45,373 nt of DNA. It comes from Chloroflexota bacterium (GTDB taxonomy: Bacteria > Chloroflexota > Dehalococcoidia > Bin125). Positions 34,170 through 42,298 of the stretch are shown here, piece after piece (position 1 is the first letter of the stretch; each line of letters begins with the position of its first letter). Where the stretch lies: NCBI GenBank assembly GCA_028873865.1, contig JAPPNI010000035.1:1-45373 (forward strand), given 5' to 3'. The notes beneath the pieces are model-generated. The model saw nothing but the letters and a program-made list of their open reading frames with translations, was not told the origin of the DNA and searched no databases. Position numbers and translations under genes: made by a program.

Positions 34170-35087
34170 CTACCGGCTCAGATGCTCCTGAAGGAACTCA
34201 ATCTCCGCCTGCAGGTAGGCGTCGTCGCCGTCGCTCAACCGGAGCAGGTGCCAACCCTTGTCGACCGTGAACAGCTCGGCGCCGGGGATCGCCTGGGCGG
34301 CGTCTTCGGCGTGGCGATAGGGCACGTCACCATCATCGGTCCCGTGCACGATCAGGGCCGGACAGCGGACTTCCTCGAGCGGCAACCGATCGATCGTCGC
34401 GAACTGCTCCATGTCGTTGTCGAAGCCGGCCCGCAGCGAACCGAATGAGGGCCCATCGACCAGGCGTCGCAGCACGTCGAGCTTCTCGGGACTGGCGATC
34501 ACGTCGGCCGTGATTCGGGCGCGGTCGGCGGAATCCAGCGTGCTCTCCATCTTCACCATCTGACCGACGGCGATGCGGGGCGCGCGGCGCAGCAGCTGTC
34601 CCTGAATCCAGAAGGCGAGCGGGTTCATCGCCAGCGCGACGGTCAACGCGGACAACTCGGGCTCGTAGCGCTGCGAGATCGCCACTTCGAGAATCAGGCA
34701 CTTGATCCGATCGGGGTGTCGGGCCGCAAACTGGATGCTGCTGGGGCCGCCGCCGGAGACTCCGTAGGCGGCGACCTGGTCGACTCCCAGCTCATCGAGC
34801 AGAGCAGCGGCCGCGTCGGCCTGCTCGGCGAAGGTGCGGCCGGTCTTGAGCGGCGTACGCAGATAGCCCGGCCGTGACGGAGTGATCGTGCCGAATCCGG
34901 CTGCCTCGATGGGTTCACCCATGAAGCTGGCATGGTGTCCCTGTGGCGTGCCGTGGAAGATTAAGACGTATGGCGCGTCGCCGCGGAGAGCGAACTCCAC
35001 GGTTCCGTGCGAGGTCTCGGCCACTTGTGAAGCTGCATTGAGGGCGTCCATCTTTCTGGCGCCCGGAGTCTTGAGTCCGAACGGCAT
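34170..35087 (-). CDS. Alpha/beta hydrolase
   Basis: A 305-residue alpha/beta hydrolase if started at the ATG at 35087, which has GGGAG 6 bp upstream; a GTG at 35144 would add 19 residues. The oxyanion motif HGTPQGHH lies near residues 45-52, the nucleophile elbow is GVSGGG with Ser111, the acid is in HGTDDGDVP and the base in KGWHLL near the C-terminus. It resembles the broad group of esterases, epoxide hydrolases and haloperoxidase-like proteins. A cap region between about 150 and 215 suggests a defined small-molecule pocket. It follows the MFS gene on the same strand after 79-136 bp. Confidence 0.83.
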   Translation of the reverse strand: MPFGLKTPGARKMDALNAASQVAETSHGTVEFALRGDAPYVLIFHGTPQGHHASFMGEPIEAAGFGTITPSRPGYLRTPLKTGRTFAEQADAAAALLDELGVDQVAAYGVSGGGPSSIQFAARHPDRIKCLILEVAISQRYEPELSALTVALAMNPLAFWIQGQLLRRAPRIAVGQMVKMESTLDSADRARITADVIASPEKLDVLRRLVDGPSFGSLRAGFDNDMEQFATIDRLPLEEVRCPALIVHGTDDGDVPYRHAEDAAQAIPGAELFTVDKGWHLLRLSDGDDAYLQAEIEFLQEHLSR

Positions 35088-35223
35088 CGGCAACTCCCAG
35101 CCCGCCTTCGGCGTCGCACGCACGTCTCTAGGGCGTTTCACCACAGGCGAATCACCCCGATTCTCACGATGCGGAATCGGGAATACAACGAGCTCGGCAG
35201 GGTTCTCCGAGCGCGAACAGGCT

Positions 35224-36951
35224 CTAGGGAGCGCCGTTTCTGCCCGCTGGCGACCGCTGAGGTCGAATCCGGGCTACCGGCGCCGGATTGTTCGTCCACC
35301 CGCCGTCGGCTCCGTTGGTGGCGGCGACGGCGACCGCTGCACCGATATCGGGGGATGGTCCGAGCGCGCCTTCGGGCACGTCCGGCAGGTCGAGCTCGCC
35401 CGTGCGCAGTCGCTTTTCGCGCAGGGTCAGCACGGCGACGAAGGCGACCAGCCCGACTCCGACCGACAGCCAGAAGTTGCTCGTGATGGCGATGGCCAGC
35501 GCCTCGGGTAGGGTTTCGAGAATTCGCAGGAACCCCGCTTCGCCGATCTCGGCCAACAGGCCGCTGCTGGCCTCCTCGCTCAGGAGTTGCGTCGGGTCGG
35601 CGTGCGCAGCGAGGTCGGCGGGCAGGCGGGCCGCCAACTCGCTCGTGAGTCGTCCCGTCACCAGGGCGCCGACCAGGGTGACGCCGACGATCGCTCCCAT
35701 TTCCTCGAAGAACTGCGTCGCCCCGGAGACGGTCCCGAGCATGCTCTGCGGCAGCGCGTTCTGCGCCGCGGTCATGAGGGCGGGATAGAGGATGCCGAGT
35801 CCGGCGCCGAACAGGACCAGCCTCCAGATCACGTCGATTGCGCCGGTGCCGGTTCCCAACTGGGTCATGAGCCAGCCGCTGATCACGATGATCACCGTCG
35901 CCACCACGGACATCGCCTTGTAGCGGCCCGTTCGCGACACGATTTGGCCGCCGATCGTCGCCGCGATCACGAGCGAGACGATCTGGGTGCTGAGCAACAA
36001 CCCTGAAGCGGTCGGTGTGTAGCCGAGCACGCCTTGCATGAAGTAGGCGAGGAAGAACGACACCCCGAACAAGCCCCCGCCGATCACGGTCATGACGAGC
36101 GCCGCGACACGGAACGTGTGATTGGCGAACAACGCGCCGGGCAGGATCGGTTCCCTGGCTGCGCGCTCCGCGCCCACGAACGCCAGTACACCCACCGCCG
36201 ACACGCCGAACAGCGCCAGCGTCTTGAGATCCAGCCATGCCGTCCCCGTGGACACGAGACCCAGCGCCAGCATCGCCGGCATCAGCGCCAACAGCATCGC
36301 CCCGATGCCCAGCCAGTCGATTATGACCTTCCGCGGCGGCGGCCGCAGCCAGGGCATGATGAACGCGATCGACGCGAACGCCAGTGCCGCCAGCGGCAGG
36401 ATCGACCAGAAGACCCAGCGCCAGTTGAGCGCATCGACGATCAGTCCGCCCAGCAACGGCCCGACCAATCCGCCGACCCCGAAGACCGCCGCGAAGATGC
36501 CCATGTACTTGGCGCGTTCGGAGGGCGGAAAGAGGTCGCCCGAGATCGAGAAGGTGTTGCCCATCAGGATGCCGCCGCCGATGCCTTGCAGAGCGCGGAA
36601 ACCGATCAGCATCTCCATCGAGGTGGCGAATCCGGCCAACGCCGTGCCGCCGGCGAAGATCACCAGTCCCGCCAGCAGGAACGGCTTGCGGCCGTAGACA
36701 TCGGACAGGCGTCCGGCGATCGCCACAGCTGGCACGGAGGTCGCCATGAAGGCTGATTCCATGAACGCGATCAGGTCGATCCGGCCGAGGTCGGCCGCGA
36801 GGACAGGTGTCGCCGTCGCGACGATCGAATGCTGCACGGCGGAGAGGAACATGGCCACCACCGCGCTGCCGAGAATCAGCATCTTGGTGCGGTGAGGCAG
36901 CGCGAACCCAACCGTCGCGGCAGTCGGAGTTTGCGGTGGGGCTTGGCTCAT
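35224..36951 (-). CDS. DHA2-family (EmrB/QacA-type) MFS transporter
   Basis: A 575-residue integral membrane protein with about 14 hydrophobic segments, the size and pattern of drug:proton antiporters of the DHA2 family. GRLSDVYGRKPF near residues 100-111 is motif A between helices 2 and 3, and FRALQGIGGGILMGNTFSI near 133-151 corresponds to motif B. PLLGGLIVD near 183-191 matches motif C, typical of exporters. The C-terminal 50 residues are soluble and Pro/Ala/Gly-rich. It probably exports hydrophobic compounds. It diverges from the CoA-transferase gene at 37099. Confidence 0.9.
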   Translation of the reverse strand: MSQAPPQTPTAATVGFALPHRTKMLILGSAVVAMFLSAVQHSIVATATPVLAADLGRIDLIAFMESAFMATSVPAVAIAGRLSDVYGRKPFLLAGLVIFAGGTALAGFATSMEMLIGFRALQGIGGGILMGNTFSISGDLFPPSERAKYMGIFAAVFGVGGLVGPLLGGLIVDALNWRWVFWSILPLAALAFASIAFIMPWLRPPPRKVIIDWLGIGAMLLALMPAMLALGLVSTGTAWLDLKTLALFGVSAVGVLAFVGAERAAREPILPGALFANHTFRVAALVMTVIGGGLFGVSFFLAYFMQGVLGYTPTASGLLLSTQIVSLVIAATIGGQIVSRTGRYKAMSVVATVIIVISGWLMTQLGTGTGAIDVIWRLVLFGAGLGILYPALMTAAQNALPQSMLGTVSGATQFFEEMGAIVGVTLVGALVTGRLTSELAARLPADLAAHADPTQLLSEEASSGLLAEIGEAGFLRILETLPEALAIAITSNFWLSVGVGLVAFVAVLTLREKRLRTGELDLPDVPEGALGPSPDIGAAVAVAATNGADGGWTNNPAPVARIRPQRSPAGRNGAP

Positions 36952-37044
36952 CGAGGGTCCAACGAGAGGGCCTCCGGGCAGCCCAGACCAGACTTGAGCA
37001 TCTTACCAACGATTCCGGGACCGTCCCTATCGCGGCGCCATCAT

Positions 37045-37074
37045 CCGACAGCATCGGCCTGACGCCCCTATGAT
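37045..37074 (+). promoter_or_regulatory. Possible sigma-70-type promoter of the third CoA-transferase gene
   Basis: CCGACA (37045-37050) and TATGAT (37069-37074) are separated by 18 bp and match the -35 and -10 consensus at 4 and 5 of 6 positions. The start codon follows 25 bp after the -10 box, so the leader would be short. The call rests on consensus alone. Confidence 0.3.
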
Positions 37075-37098
37075 TGCGGCGAAGCAGAGAACCGCCCC

Positions 37099-38367
37099 AT
37101 GCCAGAACCGCTCGAAGGCCTGCGAGTTGTTGAGTTCGCGATCGCGATCCAGGGACCGCTGGTCGGCGGATTCCTCGCCGACATGGGCGCAGACGTGGTC
37201 AAGGTTGAACCGCCGGGCGGCGATCCCAACCGCTGGCACACGGGAGTCAACTGGACCGCGCCGCCCGGAACGCCGGGGGCGCAGTTCCTCTCGGTCTCCC
37301 ACGGCAAGCGTTCGATCGCACTCGATGTGCACACCGACATCGGTCGAGAGGTGCTGATGCGGCTGGTAGACCGCGCGGACATCTTCGTTAGCAACTTCCG
37401 CGAGGACTCGCTCGAGCGCATGGGACTTGGGTACGACGAACTGGCGCAGCGCAACGAGCGGCTGGTCTACGGCATCGCCAACGGATTCGGTCACGAAGGC
37501 CCTGACCGTAACAAGCGCATGACCGACCAGTACGCACAGGTCCGCAGCGGGATCGCCAACATGGTCGGAGACCCGGACTCGCAACCGATGATTGCCGGTT
37601 CGGTCATTGGCGACACCTCCGGCGCAATGGGCCTCACCCTCGCGATCATGGCCGCCCTCGCCGCCCGCGAGCTCCACGGCATCGGACAGAAGGTCCGCAC
37701 CTCCGCCTACGGAGTCATGGTCTGGATGCAGGCCTGGGAACTCAACCATTCCTCGATCTCGGGCACGCTGCTTTCGCGCGAGGGACCACATCATCCCAAC
37801 GTGCCCGGCAGCGCCGGCACCTATGTGACCGCCGACGGCGGCGCATTCCACGTCGATGTCCAGGGCGACGAAGCCTGGCAGGAGTTCTGCGAGTTCGGCG
37901 GTATCCCCGAGATCGGTACCGACCCACGCTGGGACGCCAGCCAGAAGCGCTCGCCCTTGAGCGACTTCCGCTGGGTCGAACAGGCCAAGCTCCTGCGCCC
38001 GCACATGGCGCGAGCGATGAAGAACCGGACCACTGACGAGTGGGAAGAGTTCTTCGACGAACGCCGCGAGCACATCATGTACCAGCGCGTCTTCGACTAC
38101 GAGGACGTGATCGCCGACCCGCAGGCACTGGAGAACGGCTACATCGTCGAGAAGGACGTGCCTGGCGTCGGCAAGCGGTCCATGGCCGGCAACTTCGCCC
38201 AGTTCAACAAGACGCCAGCCAGCGCCAAGCCCTGGTTCCCCGAACTCGGCCAACACACGACCGAGGTGATGTCGGAACTGGGCTTCAGCAGCGAAGAGAT
38301 CGCCGAGGTCGAGGCACAGAAGAACCCGCGCCAACCGATGTCACGCCGCAGGCGCCGCGATCGCTAG
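37099..38367 (+). CDS. Class III (CaiB/BaiF) CoA-transferase
   Basis: A 422-residue family III CoA-transferase. LRVVEFAIAIQGPLVGGFLA near residues 8-27 and MGADVVKVEPPGGDPNRW near 29-46 form the nucleotide-binding opening; Asp172 in SVIGDTSGAM is the catalytic aspartate. The C-terminus has a basic tail (SRRRRRDR) not present in the other two copies. It stands alone on the plus strand, divergent from the MFS gene. The acid substrates are unknown. Together with the other two, it suggests that the cell activates several carboxylic acids. Confidence 0.92.
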   Translation: MPEPLEGLRVVEFAIAIQGPLVGGFLADMGADVVKVEPPGGDPNRWHTGVNWTAPPGTPGAQFLSVSHGKRSIALDVHTDIGREVLMRLVDRADIFVSNFREDSLERMGLGYDELAQRNERLVYGIANGFGHEGPDRNKRMTDQYAQVRSGIANMVGDPDSQPMIAGSVIGDTSGAMGLTLAIMAALAARELHGIGQKVRTSAYGVMVWMQAWELNHSSISGTLLSREGPHHPNVPGSAGTYVTADGGAFHVDVQGDEAWQEFCEFGGIPEIGTDPRWDASQKRSPLSDFRWVEQAKLLRPHMARAMKNRTTDEWEEFFDERREHIMYQRVFDYEDVIADPQALENGYIVEKDVPGVGKRSMAGNFAQFNKTPASAKPWFPELGQHTTEVMSELGFSSEEIAEVEAQKNPRQPMSRRRRRDR

Positions 38368-38534
38368 CCCCCGGCAGGGGGCAGCCACATCTCTGGTCGC
38401 TTCTTGCTTGGACAGCCGTAGGCTTCGGCCAGGAGCTCTTCGAGAATGGCGTTGCACTGGTCGGGCAGCTCTCAGTAGACCGAGTGTCCGCCGGCCGGCA
38501 CTTCTACATATCGGGCGTACGCTCGCGGTAGGCC
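38364..38534 (-). pseudogene. Remnant of an alpha/beta-hydrolase C-terminus
   Basis: On the minus strand one frame reads ARYVEVPAGGHSVY, an in-frame TGA at 38472-38474, then ELPDQCNAILEELLAEAYG and a short tail ending at 38364. This is the usual end of an alpha/beta hydrolase, with the catalytic His in GGH; a Trp (TGG) would be expected where the TGA stands. No hydrolase N-terminus lies upstream, because the YqeC gene occupies that side. It is either a decayed gene fragment or a sequencing error in a short relic. Confidence 0.6.
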
Positions 38535-38598
38535 GACCCGACCATCCAGTTCTGCTGCAGCACAGCCGGTGCGTCAGCCGCCGGTGATGTCAAAAGTG

Positions 38599-39429
38599 TT
38601 AGGCATCGGCCTCTCCGTTCGTCTGCGCCTCGTGCTGAGAGCCTGGGCGCTTCTCCGACGACACTCCAGGTCCGCTCCGCTCCAACACCCCCGACCCCGC
38701 GTCCCACAACACCACCTTCCCACCCACCGCCGACGCCAACGCTCTCGACCCCTCCAGAGCTCGCCCCGCACCCGACACCAACACCACGAACTCCGCCGAC
38801 TTCGGCACTCCCTTCCGACCTCCCTCCGGCGACATCATCACTCTCGCCGCCAGCTCTGGCGTGACCTCATCCCCGATCTCCGCCCCGGCGATCTCCGCCA
38901 CGATCTCCGGTCGATGCACCGATCGCTCGTCCAAGGGCCGACCCAGCACACCGGCGCCGATCACCGCGGCCACGACATCGACCCCCTCAGGAATGATCGG
39001 TTCGTGCGGCGCCGGAGCCTTGAACGGCCGACCCCGCGAGCCGTCGGCTTCGACTCCGACCAGGCTGGCCAGCCCCGCGTCGACCACCTGACGCGGCCAG
39101 GACGGGTCGACGGCCAGGACTCGCTCGCGGTCGCCTCGGCCCGAGCCGACGACGGCTGAGGATCGGCCGCGCGAGCGGATGTCGTCCAGGGCGCCCGCGC
39201 GGAAGGCGTCGTCGCGGCCGATCGCGAGCGGCAGGGTGCGGCCCTCGCGCGGGATCGTCATCCTCGTCGTCGTGGTCAGCACCGTCAGACCCCCAACAGC
39301 ATCCATGCCGTCTGCCGCTTCCCACTCGGCGGCGAGCGCGAACAGCACCGTCGTCTTGCCGCCGCCGCCGACCGTGGCGAAGACCGCCGGCCTCGTGAGC
39401 CCCAGCGCTTCGTGCAAGGGAAGATCCAC
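38599..39429 (-). CDS. yqeC: YqeC-like selenium-dependent hydroxylase accessory protein
   Basis: A 276-residue P-loop protein. VGGGGKTTVLFALA at residues 20-33 is the Walker A region, LTVLTTTTRM near 48-57 the next strand, and VGVEADGSRGRPFKAPAPHE near 124-143 with VHRPE near 171-175 are typical of the putative selenium-dependent molybdenum hydroxylase accessory protein YqeC. The start is GTG at 39429 with GGAGG 6 bp upstream. It diverges from a MobA-like gene across 34 bp, in line with a shared role in molybdenum-cofactor enzyme maturation. No molybdenum hydroxylase is encoded in this window. The last 40 residues are low-complexity and hydrophilic. Confidence 0.8.
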   Translation of the reverse strand: MDLPLHEALGLTRPAVFATVGGGGKTTVLFALAAEWEAADGMDAVGGLTVLTTTTRMTIPREGRTLPLAIGRDDAFRAGALDDIRSRGRSSAVVGSGRGDRERVLAVDPSWPRQVVDAGLASLVGVEADGSRGRPFKAPAPHEPIIPEGVDVVAAVIGAGVLGRPLDERSVHRPEIVAEIAGAEIGDEVTPELAARVMMSPEGGRKGVPKSAEFVVLVSGAGRALEGSRALASAVGGKVVLWDAGSGVLERSGPGVSSEKRPGSQHEAQTNGEADA

Positions 39430-39463
39430 TGTGCGCCTCCAGCCCGCAGCCTAAACTCAACGC

Positions 39464-40087
39464 ATGAGTGAATCGTTCTCCGTCATCATCCTCGCCGGCG
39501 GGTTCGGCCGCCGCCTGGGCCTCGACAAGGCGACCGCCGGGGCCGGTGGACGTCCCTTGCTGCACTGGAGCGCCCTTGCCGCGTCCCGGGTGTCGGACGA
39601 CATCGTCGTTGCCAGGCGCCCCGACCAGCAGTTTCCGGCGCTGGACGGCGTCGACTGGCGCGAGGCCATCGACCACCGCCACGACCGAGGCCCGCTGGCC
39701 GGGCTTGAGGCGGCGCTGCCAATGATCGAGCACGACCTCGCTGTCGCCGTGGCCTGCGACATGCCCTTTCTCCGGCCGGGGCTGCTCCGCGCCGTTGCCG
39801 CGGCAAGCGAGGGCGTGGAAATCGCCATGCCGCGGATCGACGGCGTCGCCCAGCCGCTGCTGGCCGCGTACCGGCCATCGATCGTGCCCCGGGCGACGCA
39901 CCTGCTGGACGAGGGCGACGGCCGGATCCGGGCGCTGCTGCCGCTCGTTGAGCATCGCATCCTCGACGTCGAGGAGCTTCGCGCTCACGACGAGGACTTG
40001 GAGTCGTTCACCAACGTCAACCGGCCTGAGGACTTGAACGCGGTCGAACAAACCCTCAGGTTGAGAAACCCGGTGGAGCTGGTTTGA
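39464..40087 (+). CDS. mobA: Molybdenum cofactor guanylyltransferase (MobA-like NTP transferase)
   Basis: A 207-residue nucleotidyltransferase. LAGGFGRRLGLDKA at residues 10-23 is the NTP-binding signature loop, HDRGPLAGLEAAL near 73-85 the substrate-side motif, VACDMPFL near 95-102 the metal-binding Asp motif, and FTNVNRPEDL near 184-193 the conserved end. MobA links GMP to molybdopterin; the related MocA uses CTP for molybdenum hydroxylases. With YqeC alongside, a hydroxylase-directed nucleotidyltransferase is also possible. A repeat of phased GAACA boxes lies just after its stop codon. Confidence 0.85.
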   Translation: MSESFSVIILAGGFGRRLGLDKATAGAGGRPLLHWSALAASRVSDDIVVARRPDQQFPALDGVDWREAIDHRHDRGPLAGLEAALPMIEHDLAVAVACDMPFLRPGLLRAVAAASEGVEIAMPRIDGVAQPLLAAYRPSIVPRATHLLDEGDGRIRALLPLVEHRILDVEELRAHDEDLESFTNVNRPEDLNAVEQTLRLRNPVELV

Positions 40088-40105
40088 CCGTATCCAAGTG
40101 CAACT

Positions 40106-40131
40106 GAACAGAATCGAACAAGACCGAACAG
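40106..40131. repeat. 10-bp-phased GAACA repeat, copy 2 (intergenic)
   Basis: Three GAACA pentamers start at 40106, 40116 and 40126, exactly 10 bp apart, in the 59-bp gap between mobA and the next gene and just before its Shine-Dalgarno sequence. On the plus strand, 24 of 26 bases match the minus-strand sequence at 19520-19545. The position suggests a binding site or leader element for the downstream small-gene operon. Confidence 0.55.
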
Positions 40132-40146
40132 CGAAGGGACGATCCG

Positions 40147-40458
40147 ATGCCGATGTTCCGACGAGTCCTGACCGGCCGCGTGGCCCCGGGCAAGCATGGC
40201 GAATTCCTGCGTGCCGTCGAGGCGGCGCTCGACTACCAGTCGGCCCGCGGGATCGAGGCGCGATTCTCGGTCTGGGACGCAATCACCGGTCAGGCTTCGA
40301 CCGTGGAGATCGTGGCTGAATTCGAGGACCTGCGCGAACTCGAACAGTTTGAGGAACTGGCCGCTCAGGATCAAGAGTTCGCCACGCTCCGGCGCGCCGT
40401 CCGCGAGGCCATGGTTTTCGATTCGGCCGAGATCAACATCTACCGGAACCTGGTCTGA
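40147..40458 (+). CDS. Small dimeric alpha-beta-barrel-like protein of unknown function
   Basis: A 103-residue protein with the strand-helix-strand order of antibiotic-biosynthesis-monooxygenase-like or NIPSNAP-like barrels: FRRVLTGRVAPGKHGEFLRA at residues 4-23, RFSVWDAITGQASTVEIVAE near 39-58, then an amphipathic helix and a last strand ending in INIYRNLV. I cannot name the family with confidence. GAAGGG precedes the ATG. It starts 59 bp after mobA and begins a run of three small genes leading to L-threonine aldolase. Confidence 0.65.
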   Translation: MPMFRRVLTGRVAPGKHGEFLRAVEAALDYQSARGIEARFSVWDAITGQASTVEIVAEFEDLRELEQFEELAAQDQEFATLRRAVREAMVFDSAEINIYRNLV

Positions 40459-40486
40459 ATGTGATCTGATTGGGAACAGGACGAGC

Positions 40487-40777
40487 ATGGTCCGAGTCGA
40501 TCCGAACCGACAGGCCGAGTATCGCGAGGCCTATGACGCCTGGCAGAAGCAGCTCTCGCGCCTGCACGACGTTTTCCTCGACGGTGAGCTGCTGGAGCCA
40601 CCGCAACTCAAAGGGCTGCTGAACCGCGAAGCGCGCGCCAAACAACGTTACGACGCCGCTCGCGACGCGCTACTGGGAATCGGCGCTCTGCCGGCAGCGC
40701 CAACCAGCGGGCTCATTGGACGCTCTCCGACCGCGTCCATACACTCAGGGTCAGCGGACGGCTCGGACGAGCAATGA
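40487..40777 (+). CDS. Small helical hypothetical protein
   Basis: A 96-residue protein I do not recognise. Residues about 8-65 are charged amphipathic helix (YREAYDAWQKQLSRLHDVFL, then LKGLLNREARAKQRYDAARD), like a helical hairpin or coiled coil. The last 25 residues are Ser/Gly-rich. The ATG at 40487 has AGGA 6-7 bp upstream. Its stop lies 7 bp before the next start, so the three small genes probably form one transcript. Confidence 0.55.
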   Translation: MVRVDPNRQAEYREAYDAWQKQLSRLHDVFLDGELLEPPQLKGLLNREARAKQRYDAARDALLGIGALPAAPTSGLIGRSPTASIHSGSADGSDEQ

Positions 40778-40784
40778 GCGCCCC

Positions 40785-41228
40785 ATGAGCGACGACTATG
40801 GCGTCGACCTCGAGGAAATCCTGCGCGTGATTGATCGCGCGGCGGTCCTCATCGTGCGCTTTGACGTGCTCGAACCACGCCTTCTGGTCGACTTCCGCGC
40901 CGACCCTCCGGACACGCCGATCGTCCAGTTGGTTGACCGGGTCAACTCGGCCGAAGAGCGCTTCCGCCACCTCAAGTCGCTGCGTCCCAAGTTGCCGCTG
41001 CCGGAGCGGATCATGTCCTTTCCCTGGCCGCGGGCGGTCAGTGCGTTCGAGCAATCGGGCATCTGGGAGAAGATTGAGGCTCGCCTGGTCAGCCTGGGCG
41101 CCGAGCAGGAACATATCAACCGCATCCGACAGCAACTCCTCGATGGCGAGCGGGCGGTCACAATCGCCGCGATCACCGGCGGCGAAGGATTCCGCACCAT
41201 CTGGGAACGACAAGGATCCGACGCGTGA
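40785..41228 (+). CDS. Hypothetical protein cotranscribed with threonine aldolase
   Basis: A 147-residue cytoplasmic protein without a domain I can name. VLIVRFDVLEPRLLVDFRAD at about residues 21-40 forms beta strands, and SAEERFRHLKSLRPKLPLPE near 55-74 followed by FPWPRAV gives a conserved-looking core; the end is helical. Its stop overlaps the GTG of the L-threonine aldolase gene by 4 bp, so translation is probably coupled. The protein may be lineage-specific. Start choice is moderately sure, with no strong Shine-Dalgarno sequence. Confidence 0.62.
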   Translation: MSDDYGVDLEEILRVIDRAAVLIVRFDVLEPRLLVDFRADPPDTPIVQLVDRVNSAEERFRHLKSLRPKLPLPERIMSFPWPRAVSAFEQSGIWEKIEARLVSLGAEQEHINRIRQQLLDGERAVTIAAITGGEGFRTIWERQGSDA

Positions 41229-42298
41229 GCAACCAGCACAGCGAGATGCCACTGATCGACCTGCGTTCCGACACCGTGACCAAGCCGACGCCGGCGATGC
41301 GCAAGGCGATGTTCGAGGCCGAGGTCGGCGACGACGTCTTCGGCGAAGACCCGACGATCACGAAGCTGGAAGAGGCGGCCGCCGAGCGCACCGGCAAGGA
41401 AGCAGCGCTGTTCGTCTCCAGCGGCACGATGGCGAATCTCGTCTCGCTACTCTCGCAGACCCGCTCGGGTGATGAACTGCTGGTTGGCGACCGCGCTCAC
41501 ATCGTTCGCGCAGAGGCGGGCGGCGTCTCGCGGCTCGGCGGGGTGCTCGCGACGACCTTGCCCAATCAGCCGGACGGCGGCTTTGATCCGGAACTGATCC
41601 CCGGCGCCGTGCGGCCCGACGACATGCATCAGCCTCGGACGACGCTGCTCGCATTGGAGAACACGCACAACTTCTGCGGCGGATCGGTGGTCTCGCTGGA
41701 GCGGACCCAGGAGATCGCCGGCACGGCTCGCGACCTTGGGCTGCGCGTCCACCTCGACGGGGCGCGCATCTTCAACGCGGCGGCGGCCTCGGGACACAGT
41801 GTTGCCGAACTTGCCGGGCCCGCCGATAGCGTGACCTTTTGCCTGTCCAAGGGTCTGGGCGCTCCGGTCGGCTCCCTGATCTGCGGCGACGAGGCGTTCA
41901 TCTCCGAGGCACGGCGCACCCGCAAGCTGGTCGGTGGCGGGATGCGCCAGGCGGGGATCCTGGCGGCGGCCGGGCTGGTCGCGCTTGATCAGATGGTCGA
42001 TCGTCTGCACGACGACCACGCCAACGCGCGGCAGCTCGCCCGCGGTCTGGCGGAGCTCGGCTTCAACATCAACCCCGAGAGCGTGCAGACGAACATCGTT
42101 ATCGTCCAGCTCGATACCTCAGACGATCCAGCGCCTTCTCCGAAGCTGCAGGCGCAACTCAAGCAGATCGGCGTTCTCGTGACGACTCCGGATCGGACCA
42201 AGATTCGGCTCGTGACCCACGCCGACGTGACCGGCGACGACTGCGCCGAGGCGCTGCGCCGCATGGCCGAAGCCGAAATCGGTCCGCGCGCCTCGTGA
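41225..42298 (+). CDS. ltaE: Low-specificity L-threonine aldolase
   Basis: A 357-residue PLP enzyme that splits L-threonine or L-allo-threonine into glycine and acetaldehyde. DLRSDTVTKPTPAMR at residues 12-26 is the family opening, GDDVFGEDPT near 35-44 another landmark, HLDGARIFNAA near 176-186 holds the PLP-stacking Asp, and CLSKGLGAPVG at 206-216 contains the PLP lysine, Lys209. The glycine formed could feed the glycine-cleavage operon at 4.2-8.6 kb. The GTG start overlaps the stop of the upstream gene, and its stop overlaps the start of the lipoprotein gene. Confidence 0.95.
   Translation: MSNQHSEMPLIDLRSDTVTKPTPAMRKAMFEAEVGDDVFGEDPTITKLEEAAAERTGKEAALFVSSGTMANLVSLLSQTRSGDELLVGDRAHIVRAEAGGVSRLGGVLATTLPNQPDGGFDPELIPGAVRPDDMHQPRTTLLALENTHNFCGGSVVSLERTQEIAGTARDLGLRVHLDGARIFNAAAASGHSVAELAGPADSVTFCLSKGLGAPVGSLICGDEAFISEARRTRKLVGGGMRQAGILAAAGLVALDQMVDRLHDDHANARQLARGLAELGFNINPESVQTNIVIVQLDTSDDPAPSPKLQAQLKQIGVLVTTPDRTKIRLVTHADVTGDDCAEALRRMAEAEIGPRAS

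Noticed and set aside
35138..37054. A 638-codon frame overlapping the MFS gene in another minus-strand frame
   Set aside because: The MFS frame has transmembrane segments and family motifs; this one is Arg-rich and motif-free.
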